Source of the DNA: Bradyrhizobium sp. 186
Lineage (GTDB): Bacteria; Pseudomonadota; Alphaproteobacteria; Rhizobiales; Xanthobacteraceae
Direction of reading: 5' to 3'
Length of the DNA stretch: 64,000 nt
NCBI RefSeq assembly: GCF_023101685.1
Contig: NZ_CP082164.1
Span: forward strand, 186,001 to 250,000
The notes under the pieces are model-generated. The model saw nothing but the letters and a program-made list of their open reading frames with translations. It searched no databases and was not told the DNA's origin. Shown here piece by piece: positions 1 to 12,272 of this stretch; positions within the stretch are counted from its first letter, which is position 1, and each line of letters begins with the position of its first letter. The position numbers and the translations under genes are program-made.

Positions 1-535
1 AAGCTTCGAAGGCCGGACGCGACGGCACCATCTTGAACAGGCGCACCGCGAAATTCAGGCCCGACCCGACCGTGATATCCGCGGCGGAAAATTCCTCGCC
101 GAGAATCCATGGTCCTTTGGCGAGCGCAGCTTCCAGCACGTCGAAGACCTGCGTCGCGCTGCCCCAGGCCGCTGTCGAGGCCGGGATCTCGATCTTGGTG
201 AAGATCTGGATGATGGCGGGCTCGATGCAGCCCGGCGAGAAGAACAGCCATTGCAGATAGCGCGCGCGGCGCGGATCGGTCACAGGCGGCGCGAGCTTCG
301 TCTCGGGATAGCGGTCGGCAACATAGGCGCAGATTGCCGCCGCTTCGGCGAGCGCGGCGTCACCATCGGTCAGCGCCGGCACCTTGCCCATCGGATTGAC
401 CTTGAGGAAATCCGGCGCCTTCTGCGCGCGGGTCGAAATGTCGGTCAGCACGCGCTCATAGGGCAGTCCGCTCTCTTCCATCAGCCAGAGCGTGGTGAAG
501 GAGCGTGAGCGGGGCGACCAATAGAGCTTGATCAT
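1..535 (-). CDS. Glutathione S-transferase family protein (3' end cut by window edge)
   Basis: About 178 residues are visible, beginning MIKLYWSPRSRSFTTLWLME, and the frame runs off the window start without a stop. The N-terminal part looks like the thioredoxin-fold glutathione-binding domain of GSTs: the segment near residues 50-65 (NPMGKVPALTDGDAALAEAAAI) is the usual cis-Pro and Glu/Ala-Ser binding region. It is followed by the all-helical C-terminal domain (GPWILGEEFSAADITVG). GSTs conjugate or reduce electrophiles with glutathione in the cytoplasm. The ATG overlaps the stop of the upstream GNAT gene by 4 nt (ATGA), so it is probably translated from an oxyR-GNAT-GST transcript. The substrate cannot be inferred. 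Confidence 0.85.
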   Translation of the reverse strand, partial: MIKLYWSPRSRSFTTLWLMEESGLPYERVLTDISTRAQKAPDFLKVNPMGKVPALTDGDAALAEAAAICAYVADRYPETKLAPPVTDPRRARYLQWLFFSPGCIEPAIIQIFTKIEIPASTAAWGSATQVFDVLEAALAKGPWILGEEFSAADITVGSGLNFAVRLFKMVPSRPAFEA

Positions 536-996
536 GGCGCGTTTCCTTTTTTCTTCCACCGGCAATACTTCATCGTAAACCCGTTCGACGGCTCGATCCC
601 TTCCTTCTCGAACACAAAGCCCTCACGCTCGTACCAGCGCCAGGCCTTTTCGTTCTCGCGCACGCAACGCAGGTATATTTCATCCGGCAGTTGCGTACGT
701 GTGAAGGCGAGCAGTTTCCGGCCGAGCGATTTGCCCTGGTAGGCGGGTGCAACGAAGAGCTGGTCGAGATAGAGCTTCGGTAGATGCAATGCCAGCATTG
801 CGGCGATCGTGCCGTGATCGTCGGCGACGAACAGGCTCCAACCGCCCTCGATCTCGCGCCTGATACGCGCGCGCAGATTCGCGAGCAGGAAGTTGCTCGC
901 CTCGGCGAGCCCGGTCGAAACCCAGCTCTGCATCCAGACCCGGGCGATCTCGTCATATTCGTCCGCGTGGCCGGATCGGATGATCGGATCGGACAT
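532..996 (-). CDS. GNAT-family N-acetyltransferase
   Basis: This is a 154-residue protein starting MSDPIIRSGHADEYDEIARVW. It has the single GNAT fold: the central LYLDQLFVAPAYQGKSLGRKLL segment is the acetyl-CoA pyrophosphate-binding motif A (Q-G-x-x-G-R/K), and YLRCVRENEKAWRWYEREGFV is motif B, ending in the usual W-Y-E-x-x-G-F. The family moves an acetyl group from acetyl-CoA to an amine; the acceptor is unknown. I chose the ATG at 996 because the longer frame would overlap oxyR and its extra residues are not GNAT-like. It lies 14 nt downstream of oxyR and overlaps the GST gene, suggesting one transcript. Confidence 0.85.
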   Translation of the reverse strand: MSDPIIRSGHADEYDEIARVWMQSWVSTGLAEASNFLLANLRARIRREIEGGWSLFVADDHGTIAAMLALHLPKLYLDQLFVAPAYQGKSLGRKLLAFTRTQLPDEIYLRCVRENEKAWRWYEREGFVFEKEGIEPSNGFTMKYCRWKKKGNAP

Positions 997-1010
997 GGGG
1001 TGCTCTTCGT

Positions 1011-1937
1011 TCAAGCCCGGTGGCTGAGCGCAATTTGCTGCGGGCGCGCCTTGCCGGCCGACAGGCACACCACCTCGGAAATTTGCAGCAGCTGCCGCGC
1101 CAGCGGGCTGGTCTTGCGCCAGACCATGCCGATGGTGCGCGAGGGCTCCGGGTCGCGGAAGCGCGAGAGCGAGACCGAGGCCGATCGCGTTTCCACCGGC
1201 ACGGCCATTTCAGGAATCAGGGTGACGCCGATGCCGGCGCTGACCATCTGGACCAGCGTCGACAGCGAATTCGCATCCAACATCTCGCGTGGCGGCGCCG
1301 ATTGCATGTTGCAGAACGACAGCGCTTGATCGCGGAAGCAGTGCCCCTCTTCGAGTAGCAACAGCCGCATTTCCCGCATCATCTCCCGGGAAGGTGCTGG
1401 CGTTCCCTCGTCCGTGCCCGGGCGGACCAGCAAGAACTTCTCCTCGAACAATGCGACCTCGGTGAGTGAGGGTTCGGACACCGGCAGTGCGACGATGGCG
1501 GTGTCGAGGCGGCCTTCGACCAGTTCCTGGATCAGCCGCGGCGTCATCGTCTCGCGGACGCGGATGTCGAGCTCCGGGTGCATGCGTGTGAGATTCTTGG
1601 TGATCTTGGGCAAGAGATAGGGCGCGATTGTCGGGATCATGCCGATGCGCAGGCGGCCGGCAAACCGGTCCTGTGAGGCGCGCGCGAAATCGCCGAGCTC
1701 GTCGACCGAGCGCAGGATATCGCGGACGCGCGGCGCGAGCTCTTCGCCGAACCGCGTCAGCGCCACCTGCCGGGCGCTGCGCTCCAGCAGCAGGCCGCCG
1801 AGCGCCTCCTCCAGTTCCTTGATCTGCATCGACAGGGCCGGCTGCGAGATCGAGCACGCCTCTGCCGCACGGCCGAAATGGCCCTGACGCGCCAGCGCAT
1901 CGAAATACCGGAGCTGGCGCATCGTCACGTTGACCAT
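1011..1937 (-). CDS. oxyR: LysR-type hydrogen peroxide sensor OxyR
   Basis: The protein has 308 residues. An N-terminal LysR helix-turn-helix (about residues 6-65, RQLRYFDALARQGHFGRAAEACSISQPALS) is followed by a two-lobed sensor domain. Residues 199-209 (GHCFRDQALSFC) hold two cysteines, C200 and C209, in the spacing of E. coli OxyR C199 and C208, the pair that forms the peroxide-induced disulfide. The gene is divergent from katG across a 113-bp gap, the classic oxyR-katG arrangement, so it most likely activates katG under peroxide stress and may regulate itself. MRQLRYF at 1922 is an alternative start. Identification as OxyR rather than a generic LysR rests on the cysteine pair and the neighbour. 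Confidence 0.93.
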   Translation of the reverse strand: MVNVTMRQLRYFDALARQGHFGRAAEACSISQPALSMQIKELEEALGGLLLERSARQVALTRFGEELAPRVRDILRSVDELGDFARASQDRFAGRLRIGMIPTIAPYLLPKITKNLTRMHPELDIRVRETMTPRLIQELVEGRLDTAIVALPVSEPSLTEVALFEEKFLLVRPGTDEGTPAPSREMMREMRLLLLEEGHCFRDQALSFCNMQSAPPREMLDANSLSTLVQMVSAGIGVTLIPEMAVPVETRSASVSLSRFRDPEPSRTIGMVWRKTSPLARQLLQISEVVCLSAGKARPQQIALSHRA

Positions 1938-1943
1938 CAGAAA

Positions 1944-4219
<2,276 letters not shown>

Positions 4220-4244
4220 TCCTGACGATCAGCAAGCGTTCAAC

Positions 4245-4278
4245 AAAAAGGGCGGCCGTGAGGCCGCCCTTCGTTTTT
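4245..4278. terminator. Bidirectional Rho-independent terminator between katG and pnp
   Basis: A 10-bp stem (AAGGGCGGCC at 4248-4257 and GGCCGCCCTT at 4262-4271) with a 4-nt loop is flanked by an A tract on the left and a T tract on the right. It can therefore terminate both katG (plus) and the pnp operon (minus), which converge here. Confidence 0.9.
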
Positions 4279-4295
4279 CCGATATGTGCTGGCGT

Positions 4296-6452
4296 TTACT
4301 CGCCGGCCGCTTCGCGGGGAGCCTGCTGGCCGTCGGCACCCTTGGCCTCGAGGTCCTCGCCGGTCTCCTGGTCGACCACCTTCATCGACAGCCGCGTCTT
4401 GCCGCGGTCGTCGAAGCCGAGCAGCTTGACCTTGACCTTGTCGCCTTCCTTGACGACGTCGGAGGTCTTCTGCACGCGCGCCGAAGCGAGCTGGCTGATG
4501 TGGACGAGGCCGTCCTTGGAGCCGAAGAAATTCACGAAGGCGCCGAACTCCATCACCTTGACGACGGTGCCCTCATAGATCTGGCCGACTTCCGGATCGG
4601 AGGCGATCGACTTGATCCACTTGATCGCGGCCTTCATCGCCTCGCCGTCGCTGGAAGCGACCTTCACGGTGCCGTCGTCCTCGATGTTGACCTTGGCGCC
4701 GGTCTTCTCGACGATCTCGCGGATCACCTTGCCGCCGGTGCCGATCACTTCGCGGATCTTGTCGGTGGCGATCTTGAAGGTCTCGATGCGCGGCGCGTAT
4801 TCGCCGAGCTCGGCGCGCGCATTGGTGAGCGCCTTGGACATCTCGCCGAGGATGTGGATACGCCCATCCTTGGCCTGGCCGAGCGCGACCTTCATGATCT
4901 CCTCGGTGATGCCCTCGATCTTGATGTCCATCTGGAGCGAGGTGATGCCCTGCTCGGTGCCGGCGACCTTGAAGTCCATGTCGCCGAGATGGTCCTCGTC
5001 ACCGAGGATGTCCGACAGAACCGCGAAGCGCTTGTCTTCGAGGATCAGGCCCATCGCGATGCCCGCGGTCGGCCGCTTCAACGGCACGCCGGCGTCCATC
5101 AGCGCGAGCGAAGCGCCGCAGACCGAAGCCATCGACGAAGAGCCGTTGGATTCGGTGATCTCCGAGACCACGCGGATCGTGTAGGGGAACTCGTGATGCG
5201 GCGGCAGCACCGGGTGGATCGCGCGCCAGGCAAGCTTGCCGTGGCCGATCTCGCGGCGCTTGGTGCCGCCGAGGCGACCGGTCTCACCGACCGAGTAGGG
5301 AGGGAAGTTGTAGTGCAGCAGGAACGTCTCTTTGTACGTTCCCGACAGCGCGTCGATGTACTGCTCGTCCTCGCCGGTGCCGAGCGTGGTCACGACCACC
5401 GCCTGGGTCTCACCGCGGGTAAACAGCGCCGAGCCGTGAGCGCGGGGCAGCACGCCGACTTCGGCGATGATGTTGCGCACGGTCTTGGAATCACGGCCGT
5501 CGATGCGCTTGCCGGTATCGAGGATGTTCCAGCGAACGATCTTGGCTTCGAGCTCCTTGAACACGCCGCCGATGCGCAGCTTGTCGTATTTCGGCTCCTG
5601 CCCTTCAGGGAAATAATGGGCGATCACCTTTTCCTTGACCTTGCCGACCGCGGCGTAGCGATCCTGCTTGACCGGAATGGCGTAGGCGTCGCGCAGCTCC
5701 TGCTCGACGATGCCGAGCATTTCCTTTTCGAGCGCCGAATTGTCGATCGTGGTGACCTCGCGCGGCTCCTTCGCGGCCTTCTCGGCAAGCTCGATGATCG
5801 CGTTGATCACCGGCTGGAAGTGGCGGTGACCGAACATCACCGCGCCGAGCATGATGTCTTCGTTCAGTTCCTTGGCTTCCGATTCCACCATCAGCACGGC
5901 GTCGGCGGTGCCGGCGACGACGAGGTCGAGCTGGGTGTCGACCATCTCGTCGAGGGTCGGATTGAGCACGTATTCGTCATTGACGAAGCCGACGCGCGCT
6001 GCGCCGATCGGACCCTTGAAGGGAGCGCCCGACAGGGTCAGCGCAGCCGACGATGCCACCAGCGCCACGATATCGGGATCGTTCTCCATGTCGTGCGACA
6101 GCACGGTGACGATCACCTGGGTCTCGTTGCGCCAGCCGTCGACGAACAGCGGACGGATAGGACGGTCGATCAGGCGGGAGACCAGCGTCTCCTTCTCGGT
6201 CGGACGGCCCTCGCGCTTGAAATAGCCGCCGGGAATGCGGCCCGCGGCGTAGGTCTTTTCCTGATAGTCGACGGTCAGCGGCAGGAAGTCGACGCCTTCG
6301 CGCGGCGACTTCGCCGCGACGACGGTGGCGAGCACCACGGTCTCGCCGTAGGTGGCGACGACGGCGCCGTCGGCCTGGCGTGCGATCTTGCCGGTTTCGA
6401 GCTTGAGAGGGCGTCCGCCCCAGTCGATCTCGACGGAATGCTTATTGAACAT
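4296..6452 (-). CDS. pnp: Polyribonucleotide nucleotidyltransferase (PNPase)
   Basis: The protein has 718 residues beginning [16 protein letters not shown]. Two RNase PH domains (about 10-230 and 310-540) are followed by a KH domain ([25 protein letters not shown], GxxG loop at about 570) and a C-terminal S1 domain ([20 protein letters not shown], from about 620). PNPase degrades RNA 3' to 5' by phosphorolysis and takes part in the degradosome and in mRNA turnover. Length and domain order are standard. It follows rpsO on the minus strand, as in most proteobacteria, and its leader carries a long hairpin (6500-6573) that suggests autoregulation. Confidence 0.98.
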   Translation of the reverse strand: MFNKHSVEIDWGGRPLKLETGKIARQADGAVVATYGETVVLATVVAAKSPREGVDFLPLTVDYQEKTYAAGRIPGGYFKREGRPTEKETLVSRLIDRPIRPLFVDGWRNETQVIVTVLSHDMENDPDIVALVASSAALTLSGAPFKGPIGAARVGFVNDEYVLNPTLDEMVDTQLDLVVAGTADAVLMVESEAKELNEDIMLGAVMFGHRHFQPVINAIIELAEKAAKEPREVTTIDNSALEKEMLGIVEQELRDAYAIPVKQDRYAAVGKVKEKVIAHYFPEGQEPKYDKLRIGGVFKELEAKIVRWNILDTGKRIDGRDSKTVRNIIAEVGVLPRAHGSALFTRGETQAVVVTTLGTGEDEQYIDALSGTYKETFLLHYNFPPYSVGETGRLGGTKRREIGHGKLAWRAIHPVLPPHHEFPYTIRVVSEITESNGSSSMASVCGASLALMDAGVPLKRPTAGIAMGLILEDKRFAVLSDILGDEDHLGDMDFKVAGTEQGITSLQMDIKIEGITEEIMKVALGQAKDGRIHILGEMSKALTNARAELGEYAPRIETFKIATDKIREVIGTGGKVIREIVEKTGAKVNIEDDGTVKVASSDGEAMKAAIKWIKSIASDPEVGQIYEGTVVKVMEFGAFVNFFGSKDGLVHISQLASARVQKTSDVVKEGDKVKVKLLGFDDRGKTRLSMKVVDQETGEDLEAKGADGQQAPREAAGE

Positions 6453-6499
6453 AGATGTCTTCTTTCATGGGTTCTCGAAAGAAGGACGGGTCGAAAAAC

Positions 6500-6573
6500 A
6501 AAAACCATGCGCAAGATTGCGGGACGTTGATCGGAGCGGGCGATCAGCGTCCTGCGATCCTGCCATGGTTTTT
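6500..6573 (-). promoter_or_regulatory. Long hairpin in the pnp leader, candidate RNase III/PNPase autoregulation structure
   Basis: Positions 6500-6533 and 6541-6573 form a nearly continuous stem of more than 30 bp around a 7-nt loop. The outer 10 bp (AAAAACCATG with CATGGTTTTT) are perfect. The minus transcript has three A-C mismatches and one wobble in the inner part. The base sits 47 nt upstream of the pnp start. In E. coli the pnp leader has a double-stranded stem cut by RNase III and then removed by PNPase; a similar role is inferred here. The T tract could also make it an intrinsic terminator. I see nothing recognisable in the rest of the rpsO-pnp gap (6574-6795). Confidence 0.55.
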
Positions 6574-6795
6574 GGATTTCGGATGGCGTCCATCTTTTCG
6601 GGTCATACGGGCGCCTTGCCCGTTGCGCCCAGCCGCCGGATTGCTGCTGGACTGTCAGTCGGCACGAACGCGAACACCGAAACGCGGTCTTCGCCCATCA
6701 TGCCCCGGATGCGAATCATCGTTGGCTCGCACCCGACGCGCACGCAGCCTCGATCAAAAACCTTTAAACAAACGCTTTCGTTCGAAACCACGCGC

Positions 6796-6820
6796 GAAAA
6801 CGCGCGCCATTGGCGCGCGC
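6796..6820 (-). terminator. Hairpin after rpsO, probable terminator or attenuator between rpsO and pnp
   Basis: On the minus strand the rpsO stop is followed by an 8-bp GC-only stem (6801-6808 with 6812-6819) and then TTTT (6797-6800), an intrinsic-terminator shape. Since pnp needs either readthrough or its own promoter, termination is probably partial. Confidence 0.65.
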
Positions 6821-6828
6821 AGGAACAC

Positions 6829-7098
6829 TTAACGACGAATGTTGTGCTTCTCGAGCAACGCCTTGTAGCGCGCCTCGTCCTTCTTCTTCACATAGTCGAG
6901 GAGCGAGCGGCGCGTCGAGACCAGCTTCAAGAGGCCGCGACGCGAATGGTTGTCCTTCACGTGGGTCTTGAAATGGCTCGTGAGGTTGTTGATGCGTTCC
7001 GAAAGGATCGCGACCTGCACCTCGGGCGAACCGGTGTCGCCGGCTTTGTTGGCATTCGTCTTGATGACTTCCGCTTTGCGTTCTGCGGCAATCGACAT
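6829..7098 (-). CDS. rpsO: 30S ribosomal protein S15
   Basis: The 89-residue product [20 protein letters not shown]... carries the S15 signature region ([36 protein letters not shown]). S15 binds the 16S rRNA three-way junction early in 30S assembly. Its length is exactly that of the family. The ATG at 7098 lies three nucleotides beyond the truB stop region; an upstream TTG at 7104 is possible but adds only two residues. It is in the truB-rpsO-pnp order and is probably cotranscribed with truB. Confidence 0.98.
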   Translation of the reverse strand: MSIAAERKAEVIKTNANKAGDTGSPEVQVAILSERINNLTSHFKTHVKDNHSRRGLLKLVSTRRSLLDYVKKKDEARYKALLEKHNIRR

Positions 7099-7100
7099 CG

Positions 7101-8219
7101 TCAATTTCTCTCGTTGCGACCGGAGTTGGCAGTCAGGCCGGTCAGGTTGAACACACGCTTGGGGATGATTTCGCCATTGCCAACTTCAGCAAGCGCGAGA
7201 AGCCGGCCTGCCACCGTGACATAGACTGTGCCGCTACAATTGGGCGCATCCCGTCCGCGCAACAAAACGGCCTGGCCCCGATGGAGCCTTGCCGCATCAG
7301 CCCGAGTGACGGCCAGTGCCGGGATGTCGTCCAGCGCGGTCTCAACGGGCATAAGCGCGTCGGCGAGGCTGCCCTCGCCGGACGCGGCTCTATCGCACAA
7401 AGCCTCCAGCTGATCCAGCGGAATCATGTCGTTCTCGCCGAATGGGCCGACCAGGGTCCGCCGCAGCGCGCAGATATGGCCATAGGTGCCGAGAATCCGG
7501 CCCATATCGCGGGCCAGCGCGCGGACATAGGTGCCCTTGCCGCACTCGGCCTCGAACGTCGACCGGTCCTTATCTGGTTGATCTACAAGGGATAAATGGT
7601 GAATCTGGACCGGGCGGGGGGCCAGCTCCACGATCTCGCCGTCGCGGGCGAGGTCATAGGCGCGCTCGCCTTGGACCTTGATCGCGGAATAACGCGGCGG
7701 GACCTGCTCGATCACCCCGGTGAAACGGGGCAGCAGGGCCTCGATAGCCTCCCGGGTCGGCCGCTGGTCGGAGGTCGCGGTGACCCGGCCCTCGATATCG
7801 TCGGTGTCGCGCTCCTCGCCCCAGCACACGGTGAAGCGGTAGCGCTTGCGCCCGTCCATGACGAAGGGAACCGTCTTGGTGGCTTCCCCGAGCGCGATCG
7901 GCAGGCCGCCGGAGGCGAGCGGATCGAGCGTGCCGGCATGGCCGGCGCGCTTGGCCTGGAACAGGCGCTTGAGCACGGCAACGGCCTGTGTCGAGGTCAT
8001 GCCGATCGGCTTGTCGAGCACGACCCAGCCGTGGACGTCGCGCCGGTCGCGGCGCGGCTGATTGCCCTTCTGCTTGTTGGCACGTGGATCGTTGTTGACG
8101 CGGCGCGGCTCCTGATGCGGCTGAGCATCGCCGCCGACGTCTGCAAAATTATTTTTCTGCACGTCGCGCACATCAGGCTCTTCGCCGCCGATCGTACCGT
8201 GAGCGGGGTCCATCGTCAT
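7101..8219 (-). CDS. truB: tRNA pseudouridine(55) synthase TruB
   Basis: This 372-residue protein isomerises U55 in the T loop of tRNAs to pseudouridine. The catalytic motif [13 protein letters not shown] (catalytic Asp in T-L-D-P) occurs at about residues 92-104, preceded by the [13 protein letters not shown] motif. Residues 1-62 form a polar, low-complexity extension rich in Gln, Asn and Arg that is not part of the TruB fold and is probably disordered. The start overlaps the rbfA stop by 4 nt; MDPAHG six bases inside is an alternative. The C-terminal domain ([33 protein letters not shown]) is the PUA-like part. Confidence 0.96.
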   Translation of the reverse strand: MTMDPAHGTIGGEEPDVRDVQKNNFADVGGDAQPHQEPRRVNNDPRANKQKGNQPRRDRRDVHGWVVLDKPIGMTSTQAVAVLKRLFQAKRAGHAGTLDPLASGGLPIALGEATKTVPFVMDGRKRYRFTVCWGEERDTDDIEGRVTATSDQRPTREAIEALLPRFTGVIEQVPPRYSAIKVQGERAYDLARDGEIVELAPRPVQIHHLSLVDQPDKDRSTFEAECGKGTYVRALARDMGRILGTYGHICALRRTLVGPFGENDMIPLDQLEALCDRAASGEGSLADALMPVETALDDIPALAVTRADAARLHRGQAVLLRGRDAPNCSGTVYVTVAGRLLALAEVGNGEIIPKRVFNLTGLTANSGRNERN

Positions 8220-8650
8220 TGTTCTTCTTCCCGATCCGAATCCGGATCCTGTTCCAGGTCCTTCTGCACCGCAGGCGTTCGCAAAAGCTTCTCGATCCGT
8301 TCCGCTTCGTCGAATCGTTCGTCGACGCGGAAGCGAAGGTCAGGTGCAAATTTCAGGTTAACGCGCCGCGCGACCTCGCCGCGCAGGAATTTCTTGTTGC
8401 GTTCGAGCGCAGCGATCACGACCTCGGTGTCGCGGCCACCAAGCGGCATCACATAGACTGTCGCGAGCTTCAGGTCGGGCGACATCCGTACCTCCGGCAC
8501 GGTGACGATGTGGCCTTCAAGGTCCGCATCATGCACGCTGCCTTGCGCCAGAATATCGGCTATCGCGTGGCGAACCTGCTCGCCGACCCGCAGCTGACGC
8601 TGCGAGCCTCCGCCTGGCGCGGAACTTTTCTTCTGATGGTGGCGGGGCAT
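8216..8650 (-). CDS. rbfA: 30S ribosome-binding factor RbfA
   Basis: This 144-residue protein has the KH-like RbfA core: [17 protein letters not shown] at the N-terminus and [40 protein letters not shown] at the C-terminus. RbfA binds the 30S subunit for late 16S rRNA maturation and cold adaptation. A short acidic tail ([14 protein letters not shown]) is typical of alphaproteobacterial versions. It lies between infB and truB and overlaps the truB start by 4 nt (ATGA), indicating translational coupling. Confidence 0.96.
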   Translation of the reverse strand: MPRHHQKKSSAPGGGSQRQLRVGEQVRHAIADILAQGSVHDADLEGHIVTVPEVRMSPDLKLATVYVMPLGGRDTEVVIAALERNKKFLRGEVARRVNLKFAPDLRFRVDERFDEAERIEKLLRTPAVQKDLEQDPDSDREEEQ

Positions 8651-8669
8651 TGCTGAAAATCACCTCGTC

Positions 8670-8751
8670 ATGCCCGTGTTTGCGACACGGGCATTGTCAT
8701 TTGTCCTGTTGAAACGAATGAGGCGCGGATGGCCGGAAAAATCCGGCCATC
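8670..8751. repeat. Two adjacent hairpins in the infB-rbfA gap
   Basis: ATGCCCGTGT at 8670-8679 pairs perfectly with 8685-8694, and GATGGCCGGA at 8728-8737 pairs perfectly with 8742-8751. The first resembles half of the CGTCATGCCCGGG palindromic repeat seen at 32478 and 55139. Neither is followed by a T tract, so they look like transcript-internal structures or repeat remnants rather than terminators. The first sits 20 nt upstream of the rbfA start. Confidence 0.6.
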
Positions 8752-8805
8752 GCGTTCTCGCAATTTCAGTTCAAAAAGATCCGGACGCTTCGGTAAGATT
8801 TGGAC

Positions 8806-11493
8806 TTACAGGGAGCGCTGGATCGTCTCCACGCGATAACACTCGATCACGTCACCGGCACGCATGTCGTGATAGTTCTCGAAGGCCATGCCGCATTCCT
8901 GGCCGGCCTGGACTTCCTTCACTTCGTCCTTGAAGCGCTTCAGCGTCGACAGCTTGCCTTCGTGCACGACGACGTTGTCGCGGATCAGGCGCACATTGGC
9001 GCCGCGTTCCACGGTGCCGTCGGTGACGCGGCAGCCGGCGACCTTGCCGACCTTGGAGATGTTGAAGATCTCCAGGATGGCGGCATTGCCGAGCATGGTT
9101 TCGCGCAAGGTCGGCGCGAGCAGGCCGCTCATCGCCTTCTTCACGTCGTCCACGAGGTCGTAGATGATGTTGTAGTAGCGGATCTCGATGCCGTTGCGCT
9201 TGGCGGCCGCGGCCGCCTCCTTGTTGGCTCGAACCGAGAACCCGATGATCGCGGCGTTGAAACCTTCCGCCAGCGTGACGTCGGATTCCGAGATGCCGCC
9301 GACGCCGGCATGCAGGATGCGGGCGGCGACTTCGTCGGTGCCGAGCTTCTCCAGCGAGCCGAGGATCGCTTCCAGCGAGCCCTGCACGTCGGCCTTGATG
9401 ATCAGCGGGAATTCCTTGCGGCCCGCCGTCTTCAACTGCGACATCATCTGCTCGAGCGAGCCGCGCATGCCGGAGATCGAGGCCGCCGCGTTCTCGCGCT
9501 TCTGGTGGGCGCGGTAGCTGGTGACCTGGCGGGCGCGGGCTTCGTTCTCGACGACCGCGAGACGATCGCCAGCTTCCGGCGGGCCGTTGAAGCCGAGCAC
9601 CTCGACCGGCACCGACGGACCTGCTTCCTGCACCGTCTCGCCCTGATCGGAGATCAGTGCGCGGACGCGGCCCATCTCGGCGCCGGCGACGATGATGTCG
9701 CCGACACGAAGCGTGCCGCGCTGGACCAGCACGGTCGCGACCGGACCACGGCCGCGGTCGAGCTTGGCCTCGATCACGGTGCCTTCGGCCGGGCGCTCGG
9801 AGTTGGTTTTCAGGTCGAGGATGTCGGCCTGGAGCGCGATCATCTCGAGCAGCTTGTCGAGATTGGTCTTGTTTTTCGCGGACACTTCGACGTCGACGAC
9901 TTCGCCGCCGAACGACTCCACCTGCACCTCGTGCTGGAGCAGCTCGGTGCGCACGCGCTCGGGCTTCGCGTCGGGCTTGTCGATCTTGTTGATGGCAACG
10001 ATGATCGGCACGCGCGCCGCCTTGGCGTGGTTGATGGCTTCGATCGTCTGCGGCATCACGCCGTCATCGGCCGCAACCACCAGCACGACGATGTCGGTCA
10101 CCTTGGCGCCGCGGGCGCGCATTGCGGTGAACGCAGCGTGGCCGGGCGTGTCGATGAAGGTGATCTTCTTGCCGCTTTCGGGCGACACCACCTGATAGGC
10201 GCCGATATGCTGGGTGATGCCGCCGGCTTCGCCGGAGACAACGTTGGCGTGGCGGAGCGCGTCGAGCAACGAGGTCTTGCCGTGGTCGACGTGGCCCATC
10301 ACGGTCACGACCGGCGAGCGTGGCTCGGTGTCGCTGGAATCTTCGATGGCGTCGAACAGGCCTTCTTCGACGTCGGAGGCCGCCACGCGCTTCACGGTGT
10401 GGCCGAGTTCCTCAGCGATGAGCTGGGCGGTGTCGGCATCGATCACGTCGGTGATCTTGTGCATCGCGCCCTGCTTCATCAGCATGCGGATGACGTCGAC
10501 CGCGCGCTCGGCCATGCGGTTGGCGAGTTCCTGGATGGCGATCGCTTCCGGAATGACCACCTCGCGGATAAGTTTTTCCTTCGGCTCGTTCGAGACGTGG
10601 CCCTTCAGGCGCTGGGTGCGGCGGCGGAACGACGCGATCGAGCGCTCACGCACGTCGCCGGCACTGAGCGCGGTGACGAGCGTCAGGCGGCCGCGCTCCT
10701 TCTGCGGACCCGGCTTGTGGGTGGTCTTGGGGGCTGCCACGGGACGCATGGCGCCGCCGGGACCGCGACGGATCTGGCGCGGAGCCTCCTCTTCGTCCGG
10801 CCCGGCCGCGACCCCGGGGGCACGACCTGGCGCGCCGGCCGGCCGCTGTGCGGTCGTCGTCGCAGGTCGCGCTGTGGTGGTCGCAGGTCGTGACGTGGTC
10901 GTCGCGGATCGCGGTGCGCTGGTGGCCGGTGCGGCCGTCGCAGCCCGAGCCGCAGATTGCGACTGTTCACCCTCGCCAAAGCGCTTCTTGGCCTCGGTCT
11001 CGGCCTTGCGCTTGGCTTCCTCTTCGTGGCGATGGCGCTCGTCCTCGGCCTTGCGGCGGGCTTCGGCGGCCTCGCGCTCGACGCGCTCGGCGCTTTCGCG
11101 GACGGCGCGGCGCTGGGCTTCGTCTTCGGCCTGACGGCGCTCCTCGACTTCACGCACCTTGGCATCGGCGAGCGCACTGGCGCGGGCCGAACGTTCGTCC
11201 TCGGTCAGCGTACGCAGCACCACGCCGGAACCGGCGTTGCGCGGCGGGGCAGCCTTCGGCACGGGGCGCGGCTCCGCAGCGGGCGCGACCGGCGCCGGCT
11301 TGGCGGCCTCGGGCGCATGCGGCTCGGGGCCGCCGTCGATACGGCGCTTGCCGCGCTTCTCGACCACGACCTGCTTGCTCCGGCCATGGCTGAAGCTCTG
11401 GCGCACGGTGCCCGTTTCGACGCGCGGCTTGAGCGATAGCGTCTTGCTCGGAACGCTCAGCTTCTTGTCGCCAGGGGTCTTGGTATCAACCAT
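8806..11493 (-). CDS. infB: Translation initiation factor IF-2
   Basis: The protein has 895 residues. An IF2-associated N-terminal segment is followed by a long charged, Ala/Arg/Glu-rich coiled-coil-like linker (about 100-180) and a low-complexity Thr/Arg/Pro stretch with RPATTTA-type repeats (about 195-220). The IF2_N module (about 315-365) precedes the GTPase domain. G1 [12 protein letters not shown] is near residue 400, with DTPGHAAF (G3) and [10 protein letters not shown] (G4) downstream. IF-2 delivers fMet-tRNA to the 30S subunit and promotes subunit joining. It is third in the rimP-nusA-ylxR-infB operon, as in related species. Confidence 0.97.
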   Translation of the reverse strand: MVDTKTPGDKKLSVPSKTLSLKPRVETGTVRQSFSHGRSKQVVVEKRGKRRIDGGPEPHAPEAAKPAPVAPAAEPRPVPKAAPPRNAGSGVVLRTLTEDERSARASALADAKVREVEERRQAEDEAQRRAVRESAERVEREAAEARRKAEDERHRHEEEAKRKAETEAKKRFGEGEQSQSAARAATAAPATSAPRSATTTSRPATTTARPATTTAQRPAGAPGRAPGVAAGPDEEEAPRQIRRGPGGAMRPVAAPKTTHKPGPQKERGRLTLVTALSAGDVRERSIASFRRRTQRLKGHVSNEPKEKLIREVVIPEAIAIQELANRMAERAVDVIRMLMKQGAMHKITDVIDADTAQLIAEELGHTVKRVAASDVEEGLFDAIEDSSDTEPRSPVVTVMGHVDHGKTSLLDALRHANVVSGEAGGITQHIGAYQVVSPESGKKITFIDTPGHAAFTAMRARGAKVTDIVVLVVAADDGVMPQTIEAINHAKAARVPIIVAINKIDKPDAKPERVRTELLQHEVQVESFGGEVVDVEVSAKNKTNLDKLLEMIALQADILDLKTNSERPAEGTVIEAKLDRGRGPVATVLVQRGTLRVGDIIVAGAEMGRVRALISDQGETVQEAGPSVPVEVLGFNGPPEAGDRLAVVENEARARQVTSYRAHQKRENAAASISGMRGSLEQMMSQLKTAGRKEFPLIIKADVQGSLEAILGSLEKLGTDEVAARILHAGVGGISESDVTLAEGFNAAIIGFSVRANKEAAAAAKRNGIEIRYYNIIYDLVDDVKKAMSGLLAPTLRETMLGNAAILEIFNISKVGKVAGCRVTDGTVERGANVRLIRDNVVVHEGKLSTLKRFKDEVKEVQAGQECGMAFENYHDMRAGDVIECYRVETIQRSL

Positions 11494-11565
11494 TCAGCAG
11501 TCCTAATCCTGATCTTTGTTAACGTTGTGCGTTGCCGCACCGTCCTATCGGGTGATCGTTGTCTC

Positions 11566-12249
11566 TCAGAAATCCTGGCCGCGCTTTTCGGTAATCTTGT
11601 CATCGTCCGCCATCCGGTATCGGACCAGCATCTGGCTACGTGACAGGAATGACCTGCTCGCCGGGCCCGCGAGCAGCGCAGCATGTATCACATTTGACCG
11701 GGTAAGTGCCAAATCCAATTCTACCGATTTCAGTGCGGTCACGACGGGAATCTGCGGCTTGGCGCCGCGATTCCCGTCATTTTGACGCGCCAGCATGTCC
11801 AATTTGCGGATTCCGTCCGCGGCCCCGTCGCTAGCGTGGATCAGGACCTCGACCGTGCCTTCCCGCAGGGCGCTCTCGACCTTGCCGAAGCCGGCCACGA
11901 TCTGGCGCGCCTTGGCGGCGATCCCAAGGGCTTCCATCACGCTCCGGACCAGGAGCACCTCGATGTCGGACGGAAGCGTCTGAGGAGTGCGCAGCTCGCG
12001 CTTGAAGGCTTTGCTAAACTGGTGACGACGGACGGCTTCCGCAACCGTCTGCCGCGAGGCCGATATCCACATGCCGCGCCCGGGCAGCTTGCGCTTGAGA
12101 TCGGGAACTATGTCGCCCTGGGGGGAAATGACGAAGCGGATCAGCTCGTCGATCGGCCGGACCTCGCGGCTGACCGCGCACATCCGCGTGGTCGCGGACC
12201 TTTCGGTCCGCGGGCCATTGTCGAGATCGTGGTCAGTATCCGCAAGCAT
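11566..12249 (-). CDS. YlxR (DUF448) RNA-binding protein with a C-terminal L7Ae-like domain
   Basis: This 227-residue protein has an N-terminal YlxR/DUF448 module (about 20-95; MCAVSREVRPIDELIRFV and LPGRGMWISASR). The C-terminal half (about 100-200; LLVRSVMEALGIAAKARQIVAGFGKVESALREGTVEVLIHASDGAADG) reads like an L7Ae/YbxF-type RNA-binding domain. It sits between nusA and infB, the standard place of YlxR. YlxR homologues bind nucleic acid and have been linked to RNase P and transcription; the precise role here is unknown. The fused L7Ae-like part is common in alphaproteobacteria, whereas Firmicutes encode the two modules as separate genes. Confidence 0.9.
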   Translation of the reverse strand: MLADTDHDLDNGPRTERSATTRMCAVSREVRPIDELIRFVISPQGDIVPDLKRKLPGRGMWISASRQTVAEAVRRHQFSKAFKRELRTPQTLPSDIEVLLVRSVMEALGIAAKARQIVAGFGKVESALREGTVEVLIHASDGAADGIRKLDMLARQNDGNRGAKPQIPVVTALKSVELDLALTRSNVIHAALLAGPASRSFLSRSQMLVRYRMADDDKITEKRGQDF

Positions 12250-12272
12250 CCGGGCGACATCTCCTGCTGCCC

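Noticed and set aside
4284..6530. A 748-codon open frame on the plus strand opposite pnp
   Set aside because: It is the reading-frame shadow of pnp in GC-rich DNA: rich in Ala, Arg, Asp, His and Leu, with no domain. The minus strand encodes a full-length PNPase.
8800..10893. A 697-codon open frame on the plus strand opposite infB
   Set aside because: Its composition is that of a shadow frame (long His/Asp/Ala/Leu runs) and it covers the IF-2 GTPase domain on the other strand.
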